DNA of 5,948 nt from Moraxellaceae bacterium (GCA_002402125.1 NVVG01000025.1:24633-30580), one strand, 5' to 3'. Positions 1 through 5,852 are shown, numbered from the stretch's first letter. Notes: generated by a model from the sequence alone, not told the origin. A program made the numbers and translations.

Positions 1-341
1 TCCCAGTTTTGCCCGTCGAAATCAGTGACATTTATTGATACAGGTTTGGTATCTAAGCAATTTACATTAACATCGATGCCATCAGGATTAGAACGTGGAG
101 TGTAGAACGGCTTAACCCCGCATTGTTTGCAGAAGGTGTGCTTTGCAATACCGGTATTAAATGTATAGGTTGATATTGAATCCTCGCCTGAACAGAGCTT
201 GAATCTGCTAATTGGCACGATCAAATGAAGAAACCCTGATTTAGTGCAAATTGAGCAATTACAAGCATCAACTTCTAAATTCTCCGGCGCTTCAACTTCG
301 AATGTAATTGCGCGACAATGACAACTGCCTTGGTAAATCAT
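1..341 (-). CDS. GFA-family protein (CENP-V/Gfa zinc-binding fold), cut by the left edge
   Basis: The gene starts at an ATG at 341-339 with GGAG at 348-351, six bases upstream, and runs off the window after 113 codons. The visible part reads MIYQGSCHCRAITFEVE at the start. Cysteines C7 and C9 (GSCHC), then C27, C29 and C32 (CNCSIC), then C71 and C74 (FCKQCG) give the complete zinc-ligand pattern of the GFA family (type member: S-hydroxymethylglutathione synthase of Paracoccus). The PRSNPDG segment at 82-88 is also typical. Family members are usually about 115-150 residues, so only a few C-terminal residues are probably missing. Most members are of unknown substrate, and true glutathione-dependent formaldehyde activation should not be assumed. 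The GNAT remnant ends 28 bases upstream in the same direction, so the two may once have been co-transcribed. Confidence 0.88.
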   Translation of the reverse strand, partial: MIYQGSCHCRAITFEVEAPENLEVDACNCSICTKSGFLHLIVPISRFKLCSGEDSISTYTFNTGIAKHTFCKQCGVKPFYTPRSNPDGIDVNVNCLDTKPVSINVTDFDGQNW

Positions 342-369
342 CTATAACTCCATACAATATAACGCTCAG

Positions 370-660
370 CTAACCGCGCGTAGTAATTTGGGGGAATACA
401 GTTTCTATATATCGACTAAAACGAGATTTTATTGCAGGCCAATCCCTTTCAATTACGCTGTAATACACAGAATCTCTATAAGTACCATCTGGTAAAACCA
501 TATGATTCCTGTGAACGCCTTCTTTTAACGCTCCAAAACGTTCAATAGCCCGCTGTGATTTGAAGTTTCTACTGTCCGTCTTTAACTCCACTCTTATGCA
601 TTGGTTATCTTCAAATGCATCCTCTGGTTATAGATCCCTGATAATGATGTCTGTATTCAT
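370..660 (-). pseudogene. GNAT N-acetyltransferase remnant (internal deletion plus in-frame stop)
   Basis: From about 618 down to the TAG at 370-372 the frame encodes a recognisable C-terminus of a RimJ/RimL-like (Acetyltransf_3) GNAT protein: CIRVELKTDSRN, then SQRAIERFGALKEG, then LPDGTYRDSVYYSVIE. Complete members are about 180-200 residues, and here only about 80 C-terminal residues remain. In the same frame, an ATG at 660-658 begins MNTDIIIRDL, then a TAA at 628-630, then PEDA, which resembles the usual GNAT start (IxIRxLxPEDA). I infer that roughly 90-100 central residues, including the acetyl-CoA loop (Q/RxxGxG/A), were deleted and that the TAA arose from a CAA. A GTG at 591-589 could start a 73-residue product, but it would lack the cofactor site. 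The homology of the C-terminal part is clear. The N-terminal match is short and could be chance. Confidence 0.68.
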
Positions 661-679
661 ACTTCACTCTAATATCTGC

Positions 680-696
680 CATTGATTAGATCAATG
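680..696. promoter_or_regulatory. 17-bp inverted repeat between divergent genes, possible operator
   Basis: CATTGATTAGATCAATG is a perfect inverted repeat with two 7-bp arms around TAG. It lies between the GNAT remnant (first codon at 660) and the dehydrogenase (start at 792), which are transcribed away from each other. Size and symmetry fit a dimeric helix-turn-helix operator, but no regulator gene is in the window and I recognise no named consensus. Confidence 0.35.
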
Positions 697-726
697 CAAT
701 ACCATCAATTGAATAAATTATGCTGA

Positions 727-747
727 TGTGTCATTACACAATATACT
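727..747 (+). promoter_or_regulatory. Candidate -10 box with adjoining inverted repeat upstream of the acyl-CoA dehydrogenase
   Basis: TATACT at 742-747 is a good -10 hexamer, and transcription from it would begin near 754, about 38 bases before the preferred ATG at 792. Immediately upstream, TGTGT-CATT-ACACA (727-740) forms a 5-bp inverted repeat in the -35/-10 spacer, where a repressor could act. No convincing -35 hexamer is seen at 16-18 bp spacing, so promoter strength is doubtful. Confidence 0.3.
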
Positions 748-791
748 TAAACTATCAGAAAACATCGCTAATCCACCCAGGGCAAACTTTC

Positions 792-2021
792 ATGTTCAAA
801 CAGTCTGAGAAATCAATCAATTTACAGTCGAAATTAACTGTGTTCATGGAAGAGCATATCTATCCAAAAGAACACGCTTATGCCCAGCAACTCCAAGATG
901 CCACAGACCGCTTCGCTCCTATGCCGCTAATGGATGAACTTAAAGAAAAAGCTAAAGAAGCGGGTTTATGGAACCTATTTGTCCCTGAAAAGTATGGACA
1001 GTATTCTGATCATGGAGGCCTCACCAATTGCGACTACGCTCCCCTCGCCGAACTCATGGGGCGCGTAATCTGGTCTCCAGAAGTATTTAATTGTAATGCC
1101 CCCGACACTGGCAATATGGAGGTATTCATGAAATACGCAACCAAAGAGCAGCAGGCACAATGGTTAACTCCCTTGCTAAACGGCGAAATCCGTTCGTCCT
1201 ACGCCATGACAGAACCACAAGTGGCCTCGAGCGACGCGACAAACATTCAACTCAGTATTACCCAAGAAGGTAGCGAATGGGTATTAAATGGTCGCAAATG
1301 GTTTATCACCGGTGCAATGTATCAACGCACAAAAATCTTCATCGTCATGGGCAAGTCTGATCCAGAAAATCCAAACAGACATAAACAACAGACCCAAGTG
1401 CTGGTACCAAAAGACACCAAAGGCATTCAGATCATACGACCACTAACAACGCTGGGGTACGATGATGCGCCTATTGGCCACGCAGAAATCGTCTTTGATA
1501 ATGTTCGGGTACCGATTGAAAACGTATTGCTTGGTGAAGGCAAAGGTTTTGAGATTGCTCAAGGACGTCTTGGGCCTGGCCGAATGCATCACTGCATGCG
1601 ATTGGTAGGAGCGGCCCAGAGGTCACTTGAGTTAGCTTGCGTACGCGCTGAGTCACGAATAACCTTTGGGCGAAAATTGAGTAAACATCAGTCCGTAAGA
1701 GAAGATGTCGCCAAAAGTTTCTCTGAAATACAGATGGCGCGTTTGCTGGTCTTAAAAACCTGTGAAAAAATGGATGCTGTGGGCGCACAAGCGTCAAGAG
1801 ATATGATTGCTGCCACAAAAACAACGATCCCTCTTTTGACTCAGAATATTATTGATCGCTGTATGCAAATACATGGCGCTGGTGGGTTATCGGAAGATTA
1901 CTTTATGGCAGAGGCATTTAACTATGCTCGCTGGTGTCGGCAAGCCGACGGTCCAGACCAAGTACATCAAATGGCATTGGGCAAACAGGTCATTGAGCTG
2001 TACACAAACAGGGAAAGCTAA
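792..2021 (+). CDS. Acyl-CoA dehydrogenase family protein, ACAD10/11-like
   Basis: This is a 409-residue FAD-dependent acyl-CoA dehydrogenase, which would catalyse alpha,beta-desaturation of an acyl-CoA in the cytoplasm with electrons passed to ETF. In order it has the N-terminal helical domain (LTVFMEEHIYP near the start), the middle beta domain with YAMTEP at 137-142 followed by VASSDATNI, the NGRKWFITGA strand, and the C-terminal helical domain with GPGRMHHCMR, ITFGRKLSKHQ and IHGAGGLSED (360-369). At the position where medium-chain enzymes carry the catalytic Glu, the motif is ADGPDQVH, so Asp386 is the probable base, as in ACAD10/11-type proteins. An upstream in-frame ATG at 720 adds 24 residues unlike the family. 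I prefer 792 because AGGG at 779-782 is well placed and homologous proteins begin around MFKQSEK. Length is normal and the frame intact. The substrate cannot be read from the sequence. Confidence 0.93.
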   Translation: MFKQSEKSINLQSKLTVFMEEHIYPKEHAYAQQLQDATDRFAPMPLMDELKEKAKEAGLWNLFVPEKYGQYSDHGGLTNCDYAPLAELMGRVIWSPEVFNCNAPDTGNMEVFMKYATKEQQAQWLTPLLNGEIRSSYAMTEPQVASSDATNIQLSITQEGSEWVLNGRKWFITGAMYQRTKIFIVMGKSDPENPNRHKQQTQVLVPKDTKGIQIIRPLTTLGYDDAPIGHAEIVFDNVRVPIENVLLGEGKGFEIAQGRLGPGRMHHCMRLVGAAQRSLELACVRAESRITFGRKLSKHQSVREDVAKSFSEIQMARLLVLKTCEKMDAVGAQASRDMIAATKTTIPLLTQNIIDRCMQIHGAGGLSEDYFMAEAFNYARWCRQADGPDQVHQMALGKQVIELYTNRES

Positions 2022-2023
2022 CG

Positions 2024-2122
2024 ATGTCAGTTAAAAACGGTGCCACAAACAATATTGGCGCTGAAAAATTGGCGGACTTGAAGGCGTTGACGAAAAAATC
2101 GGTTGAACTTATCAACGAATAA
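2024..2122 (+). CDS. Small hypothetical reading frame (32 residues) directly after the dehydrogenase
   Basis: An ATG two bases after the dehydrogenase stop, with GGGAAAG at 2011-2017 inside the end of that gene, opens a 32-residue frame ending in TAA. The product starts MSVKNGATNN and ends in a charged helix-like segment with LADLKALTKKSVELINE. Spacing and ribosome site suggest translational coupling. I do not recognise it. It may be a genuine small protein or the stub of a second operon gene whose remainder was lost, since nothing related follows before the convergent cold-shock gene. Confidence 0.4.
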   Translation: MSVKNGATNNIGAEKLADLKALTKKSVELINE

Positions 2123-2280
2123 CCAGCACTACCATTGCATGGAGTATTCACAATTTAAATAGCAGTCTTCTCGCGTAATAGGATCAATAGAACCTAATTC
2201 TTTTCTTACAACTGAAGAGGATGAAAAAATAAACGAACATATTCCGTGCTATATTCCTACTTCTCCTGAGTTATAAAGTC

Positions 2281-2319
2281 GCCAGCACCGGCAACGCACT
2301 ACGTTGCCTAGTGACTGGC
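2281..2319 (-). terminator. Long hairpin downstream of the cold-shock gene, likely terminator
   Basis: GCCAG (2281-2285) pairs with CTGGC (2315-2319), CAC with GTG around a bulged A, and GGCAACG (2290-2296) pairs perfectly with CGTTGCC (2302-2308) around a 5-base loop, giving about 15 base pairs. It lies 18 bases after the cold-shock stop codon. On the minus strand the stem is followed by GACTTTATAAC, a poor U tract, so it may also act as an mRNA-stabilising 3' end. It could serve transcripts arriving from the plus-strand dehydrogenase too, although no T run follows in that direction. Confidence 0.6.
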
Positions 2320-2337
2320 CTGGTTATGTGCTGCTGC

Positions 2338-2544
2338 TTAAAGAGGAACAACTTTATTTGCACATGGGCCTTTTTGACCTTGGCCAACTTCAAACTCCAC
2401 TTCTTGACCGTCATTCAACGATGCATAACCACCGCCCGCTTGAATTTCCGAATGATGAACAAACAAATCTTTACTACCATCTTCCGGAGTAATAAAACCG
2501 AAGCCTTTATCTGCATTAAACCACTTTACTGTACCTTTGCTCAT
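2338..2544 (-). CDS. Cold-shock protein (CspA family)
   Basis: This is a complete 68-residue single cold-shock domain, a five-stranded OB-fold that binds single-stranded RNA and DNA and melts mRNA secondary structure. It starts [18 protein letters not shown], with the RNP1 motif KGFGFI at residues 13-18. The RNP2 motif follows as DLFVHHSEI (26-34) and the protein ends [11 protein letters not shown]. Length equals the family norm. AAGGA at 2551-2555, six bases before the ATG, is a good ribosome site. The AT-rich leader upstream (to about 2635) is compatible with the long 5' untranslated region of cold-inducible csp genes, but I see no certain promoter. It could be a cold-induced or a constitutive paralogue; sequence alone does not distinguish them. 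Transcription converges with the dehydrogenase. Confidence 0.96.
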   Translation of the reverse strand: MSKGTVKWFNADKGFGFITPEDGSKDLFVHHSEIQAGGGYASLNDGQEVEFEVGQGQKGPCANKVVPL

Positions 2545-3038
2545 TCTATGTCCTTAATCTTATAGTGAATAATATAATTCTGTTTTTGCTATCACCATTA
2601 CACAAACAGATTCTAAATTTAAATTTTCATAACACTTAATTGAAACACGCTTATTTTGTGTCGCATTTAGACTAATTGTTAGCCCAGTGTAGCAGAAATT
2701 CTTATTAATCTAAAATCGGAGTGATTGATATTTAACCAGCCACTTCCAAAATAGTGGTTATTTAGGATATTTATTAGGATAAAGGGCTGATCAACATCGC
2801 CGCCCTATTCTAATCCAAAGATGACTGGAATCCCTACAGCACCTAGAGCACTTTAACGGGAGAAGTACATAGGTCGTTTTTTAGTTTAATTGGTGTATAG
2901 CTACTACACTTTCTTCTTCTAGCTCACTGAGACGGCTGTTTCCACATTCAAGACAGTCGAAACTGTCTACTTCAGACATCAAAAACTCTAAAAAGCTACC
3001 ATTGATACATCTCTCAAGGATTTTTAATGCAAGCACTA
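2545..3038. other. Largely non-coding interval between the cold-shock and thioredoxin genes
   Basis: The part next to 2545 is the AT-rich leader and presumed promoter region of the cold-shock gene. Around 2745-2760 there is a short CCACT/AGTGG inverted repeat, and around 2783-2807 an AGGGC/GCCCT pair. Neither has the GC-rich stem plus T run of a clear terminator. A 32-residue minus-strand frame occupies 2881-2979 and is listed separately. I see no tRNA, no mobile element end and no long reading frame here. Confidence 0.6.
2881..2979 (-). CDS. Possible small protein with a CxxC pair (32 residues)
   Basis: An ATG at 2979-2977 opens a frame ending in TAA at 2881-2883. The product begins MSEVDSFDCLECGN and continues with an acidic stretch (SELEEES). 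The CLEC pair could bind metal or form a redox pair, but a zinc ribbon would need a second pair, which is absent. The ribosome site is weak (TTAGAG, about seven bases upstream). The same frame stays open upstream into the end of the thioredoxin gene, where it would read a hydrophobic segment (CAVVVLALKI) but has no good start. It lies 59 bases downstream of the thioredoxin stop on the same strand. Real or chance cannot be decided here. Confidence 0.28.
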   Translation of the reverse strand: MSEVDSFDCLECGNSRLSELEEESVVAIHQLN

Positions 3039-3374
3039 CTACCGCGCATGCGATATAAGCTCTAGCACCTCGCTCGCATTTACAGGCCGAACCAAACGAG
3101 CAACTTCTCTACCAGAATCTAGCAAGATTAAAGTAGGCCAAAGCTTAACGTTAAACGAACGCCCCAATGACTTTTCTTTTCCATCAACAACCTTAATGTG
3201 TGGAATCTCTCTCCCTGACAAGACTTGCCTTATCGCGGGTATAGCTGCCTTACAATGCCCGCACCAAGGTGTGCCGAATTCGATGACAGCATAACCAATC
3301 AAGTCACCTACTTGCTCGATTGTCGGGCCTTCTTCTTGATATGTTGGATTAAAGCCTTTTTGGCATGCTTTCAT
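3039..3374 (-). CDS. Thioredoxin family protein with WCGHC active site
   Basis: A 111-residue single thioredoxin fold, expected to catalyse thiol-disulfide exchange in the cytoplasm. No signal peptide is visible. The sequence EFGTPWCGHCKAA places the redox cysteines at C38 and C41, and the cis-proline loop is LWPTL with P80. The dipeptide between the cysteines is GH, as in protein disulfide isomerases, rather than the GP of housekeeping thioredoxin, which generally gives a more oxidising potential. Glu32 occupies the position of the buried Asp of E. coli thioredoxin. The first 20 residues (MKACQKGFNPTYQEEG) replace the usual first strand region and add one extra cysteine, C4. An in-frame stop just upstream fixes this ATG as the only candidate; the ribosome site is poor. 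The broken kinase gene ends 106 bases upstream on the same strand. Confidence 0.88.
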   Translation of the reverse strand: MKACQKGFNPTYQEEGPTIEQVGDLIGYAVIEFGTPWCGHCKAAIPAIRQVLSGREIPHIKVVDGKEKSLGRSFNVKLWPTLILLDSGREVARLVRPVNASEVLELISHAR

Positions 3375-3480
3375 GATTTTCTACTTGCTCGATAAGTTAT
3401 TCAAAAAATTATCCACGGTGCTAAATCACAGTCGACAATATGGATTCGCACAATACAGCCCTTGACTGGTTGGAAACCCA

Positions 3481-4846
3481 TTAGGCGGGGGTTGGAATTT
3501 TTCCCCGATATATTTCTCCTACACTTGAAACATCCTCACCAATCCCTTCATAGGGTTTGTCCCATATAGCATCCATATTCGATCTCCAGTCATTCCTCAC
3601 GTTGAGGTCAGCCATTAATGAGGTAAAACCAAATTGAAACCTAAATAAAAACAACCATTCGGGTGGAATCTTGGCGCTAGCTTTATTCTTATTGTGTATG
3701 AAATAATTATTAACTTCACTCACATACTCTTTCGTGTATTCGAAGTCAGAGGTCATATACGGTTTATGTTGGATATACATAAGATCCCAATTATAATCCC
3801 AATCAAATCGTTTATCATTACCATCTGTGATTCCCGCCCGTATTGTCCACTCCTTTAAACCTTTTCTATCACCATTCAAAACCAACTGGGCCCCTTCCCT
3901 CCAAAGTTCTACTATATTTTTAGAAAATATCTTAACGCTACCGAAATCTAAAAAACCAACCTTCCCATCTTCCATAAAAATGTAATTTCCTGGATGAGGA
4001 TCAGCGTTAAAAGCCCCATAATGATAAAGTGAATATCCAAGAAAATTGGCCATATTTAATCCGTACCGATTTTTAGCCTGTCTATCTACAGAATCTAACA
4101 TTGAATAATAATCGAGTCCTTCTAGAAACTCTGTGGTTAACACTCTTTTAGTTGAACGCTCTACTATAACTTTAGGGATAATAATTTCTGGAGTGTCTCT
4201 AAATAGGCGACCAAACATTGTTTGAGAATCTCTCTCTTACATAATCGCACTCCCGCAATATCATCGTACGAAATTCATTTTGAATGCCTTTACGGTCTAA
4301 TTTCGATGCCGCCAAGGGCATAAACATTAAATTACTGATTAGCGACAAATCACTTTTAATGGCTTTTTCAATATTTGGATATTGGACTTTTACCGCCACG
4401 TTCACATTATTATGGACTGCTCGATGCACCTGACCAATAGAGGCTGCCGCGCAAGGTTCCACTTCAAAAGAGTCAAAGACATCCCGATAACTGCCGCCCA
4501 ACTCTTCCTCAATAATCTCCTCAATCAATTCAAAATCAAGACTATTGCCTTTCGCCTGCAATCGAGATAACACTCGCTGAGCTTCGGGAGGCAAGCTATT
4601 TCCCACATAACTTGCCATCTGCCCGATTTTCATTACCACACCTTTTAAACCATCTATATCTTCAACCAACTGCTCGGCATACTGCACCGCTTTTTCCACA
4701 TCATTTTCTTTATCGCCAATATTTAATTCATTTTTTAACATTGCCATTCCAGCTCTGGCACCTAGCTTAGCGGTGACTAATGTTCTTTTTCTAAAACCGC
4801 TGGCAACCTTGCCAAGTGACATTTTCTTCTTTTTATTTTTGTCCAT
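3481..4846 (-). pseudogene. ABC1/AarF/UbiB kinase-like protein, split by a -2 frameshift
   Basis: Two overlapping frames make up one ABC1-family atypical kinase. The first, from the ATG at 4846 to TAG at 4199, carries KIGQ, the Ala-rich nucleotide loop AAASIGQVH, the lysine of AVKVQYP and the ECDY segment (RECDY). It then reads out of frame. The second, down to TAA at 3481, continues with PEIIIPKVIVERSTKRVL, the catalytic loop NADPHPGN and the metal-binding FLDFGSV. Restoring two bases in the tract at 4229-4237 gives ...CDYVRERDSQTMFGRLF..., matching the family, and a 455-residue protein, which is a normal length. The family includes UbiB/Coq8, which supports ubiquinone biosynthesis, but this protein lacks the C-terminal membrane helices of UbiB, so its role is unknown. 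A TTG at 4861 would add five residues; I prefer the ATG at 4846 because GAGTGA lies about eight bases upstream. It may be a true pseudogene, a phase-variable gene or a read error. Confidence 0.85.
4229..4237 (-). repeat. AG dinucleotide tract at the kinase frameshift
   Basis: On the minus strand the tract reads AGAGAGAGA. The coding frame enters it as GTA AGA GAG AGA and leaves it two bases out of phase with the downstream kinase frame. One additional AG unit would restore the frame and a family-like sequence. The tract is short, so slippage is possible but not expected to be frequent. Confidence 0.6.
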
Positions 4847-4878
4847 TAATTTTTCACTCAACTAATACGGTTAAAAGG

Positions 4879-4925
4879 TCATTTGGATATATCCATAAAA
4901 CTGGCTAAAGTTCACTGCCAAATGA
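4879..4925. repeat. Nested inverted repeats between the lipoprotein and kinase genes
   Basis: TCATTTGG (4879-4886) is the inverse complement of CCAAATGA (4918-4925). TGGATATATCCA (4884-4895) is a perfect 12-bp palindrome overlapping the first arm. The region is the 80-90 bp gap between the lipoprotein stop (4935) and the kinase start (4846), so it could be a weak terminator for the former or an operator for the latter. No T run follows the stem. Confidence 0.3.
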
Positions 4926-4934
4926 AACCACTTA

Positions 4935-5153
4935 TTAGGGATTGAAGATCGAAGTAAAAGTATTTCTGCCCCGTAAGTATATAGTTTTTTCGTCAAGCCC
5001 AACCTCCGAATTTGGATGCTGACTTTCACTTAGGGCAATGCCAGAGATAACATCGGTGATAGTAATGTCTTCCCGCTCAAAACCGTCGGTTGTTTTATTT
5101 GAACAAGCCGATATTTCGAAAATGGAGATTAGAACAGGAAAAACTACGCGCAT
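4935..5153 (-). CDS. Very small putative lipoprotein
   Basis: The product starts MRVVFPVLISIFEISAC, a lipoprotein signal peptide with lipobox ISAC. The lipidated Cys would be residue 17, leaving a mature chain of only about 56 residues beginning CSNKTTDGF and rich in acidic and polar residues. Serine after the Cys would favour outer-membrane sorting by the E. coli +2 rule. A Glu two residues before the lipobox is unusual inside the hydrophobic segment. An alternative ATG at 5165 adds MEYD. I prefer 5153 because it leaves a positively charged N-terminus, although neither start has a strong ribosome site. It follows the 34-residue frame at 5181-5285 within 15-27 bases. I recognise no family, and truncation of a longer lipoprotein is possible. 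Confidence 0.6.
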   Translation of the reverse strand: MRVVFPVLISIFEISACSNKTTDGFEREDITITDVISGIALSESQHPNSEVGLDEKTIYLRGRNTFTSIFNP

Positions 5154-5180
5154 ATCATATTCCATTATCTTCGCTGTTTA

Positions 5181-5285
5181 TTAAGGGGATTTGCCAACCC
5201 TAAATCCTTGAATCACCATATCATCCCACCTTAAGCATGTTAATTCAACATTTTTAAATGGCAGAAATAACATTGCTTTGAACAT
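5181..5285 (-). CDS. Small uncharacterised protein (34 residues) with a strong ribosome site
   Basis: An ATG at 5285-5283 is preceded by GGAGGA (5290-5295) with four bases between, by far the best Shine-Dalgarno sequence in the window. The frame runs 34 codons to TAA at 5181-5183. The product begins MFKAMLFLPFKNVEL, continues CLRWDDMVIQGFRV and ends GKSP. It has no transmembrane segment or cysteine pair. A -10-like TATACT (plus-strand 5315-5320) would give a leader of about 22 bases. The lipoprotein gene starts 15-27 bases after its stop, so the two probably share a transcript, and this frame may be a small protein, a leader peptide coupling translation, or the stub of a decayed gene. I do not recognise it. 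Confidence 0.5.
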   Translation of the reverse strand: MFKAMLFLPFKNVELTCLRWDDMVIQGFRVGKSP

Positions 5286-5334
5286 TCTCTCCTCCATACC
5301 TACAGACAGAAGCTAGTATAGATATATACCGTTT

Positions 5335-5363
5335 GAAATCTATCTCGACAGCCAGATAGTTTC
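5335..5363 (-). terminator. Imperfect hairpin after the membrane-protein gene, weak terminator candidate
   Basis: GAAA and CTATCT (5335-5345, one bulged T) pair with AGATAG and TTTC (5354-5363) around an 8-base loop, eight bases beyond the membrane-protein stop codon. The stem is AT-rich and no U tract follows on the minus strand, so it is at best a weak or Rho-assisted end, or an RNA-stability element. Confidence 0.3.
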
Positions 5364-5370
5364 GAAATCA

Positions 5371-5796
5371 TTACAAGAAAAATAGGCCCGCTAGAACCAG
5401 GTTTAGCAACATCATTATGCAATCAGTTATAAAAATAAACAGCATAGTACCCTTAAGCACCTGCCAAACACCGCCTCCGCGTTTATTCTGAATGGCCACC
5501 GGCACATTAAAAGCGAACTGAGATCCATGGGCCACTGCAAATACGAACAACAAAATACTCCTTTGCTCTTCACTGGGAAAGGTATCCAAGTTAATCAGCA
5601 ATAAAATATTACAGACTGCAAAAGCCAAATTGAATCCTCCTAGGAAGCGCCCCGATTCAGCTAATATTTCGAACACAGGTGTATCTCTCTGCTCCCTCGG
5701 CACTAACAGTTTTGCAAATATTTTGTTGCGAATTGAGAATACGTTAAAGCCCATGGCAAACCAGATAGTATTTACTATCAGGATAATTTCAAACAT
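5371..5796 (-). CDS. Four-helix integral membrane protein of unknown function
   Basis: A complete 141-residue, very hydrophobic protein. Predicted membrane segments are at about 2-20 (EIILIVNTIWFAMGFNVF), 51-70, 80-99 and 113-139. The loop after helix 1 is basic (IRNKIFAKLL, then PREQRDTP), as is the one after helix 3 (QNKRGGG), which suggests both face the cytoplasm. ESGRFLGGFN at 47-56 and AVAHGSQFAFN around 87-97 look like conserved-type motifs of small DUF membrane families, but I cannot name the family. GAGAG about nine bases before the ATG serves as ribosome site. It is the first gene after the group II intron end, whose 3' exon supplies its upstream region. Its relationship to the downstream 5181-5285 and lipoprotein genes (same strand, 85 bp gap) is uncertain. 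Confidence 0.8.
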   Translation of the reverse strand: MFEIILIVNTIWFAMGFNVFSIRNKIFAKLLVPREQRDTPVFEILAESGRFLGGFNLAFAVCNILLLINLDTFPSEEQRSILLFVFAVAHGSQFAFNVPVAIQNKRGGGVWQVLKGTMLFIFITDCIMMLLNLVLAGLFFL

Positions 5797-5852
5797 AAAT
5801 TATTCTCTCTATTAATGGTTTTCTTAAATATGTCTATTTCTGATAATATATT

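Noticed and set aside
720..791. Upstream ATG at 720 as the dehydrogenase start
   Set aside because: The extra 24 residues are unlike the family, there is no ribosome site before 720, and the candidate -10 box and inverted repeat would fall inside the coding sequence.
1471..1824. 117-residue minus-strand open frame opposite the dehydrogenase
   Set aside because: It is antisense to well-conserved dehydrogenase coding sequence, has no ribosome site or recognisable domain, and is explained by the codon usage of the real gene.
2281..2330. Integron attC-like site suggested by the long stem-loop followed by GTTATGT
   Set aside because: The matching left-hand RYYYAAC box is absent and there are no gene cassettes; the position just after the cold-shock stop fits a transcript end better.
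2304..2565. Plus-strand frames of 62 and 84 residues over the cold-shock gene
   Set aside because: They lie opposite a clear CspA-family gene and encode no recognisable product.
2545..3038. CRISPR array, tRNA or insertion-sequence end in the longest gene-poor interval
   Set aside because: No spaced direct repeats, cloverleaf or terminal inverted repeats could be found by eye.
3454..3515. Direct repeat GGTTGGAA on both sides of the kinase stop codon
   Set aside because: Two 8-bp copies about 22 bases apart are expected by chance and border no identifiable inserted element.
4199..4240. Programmed ribosomal frameshifting in the kinase gene
   Set aside because: There is no classical slippery heptamer or following pseudoknot visible, ABC1 kinases are not known to use frameshifting, and loss of one AG unit is simpler.
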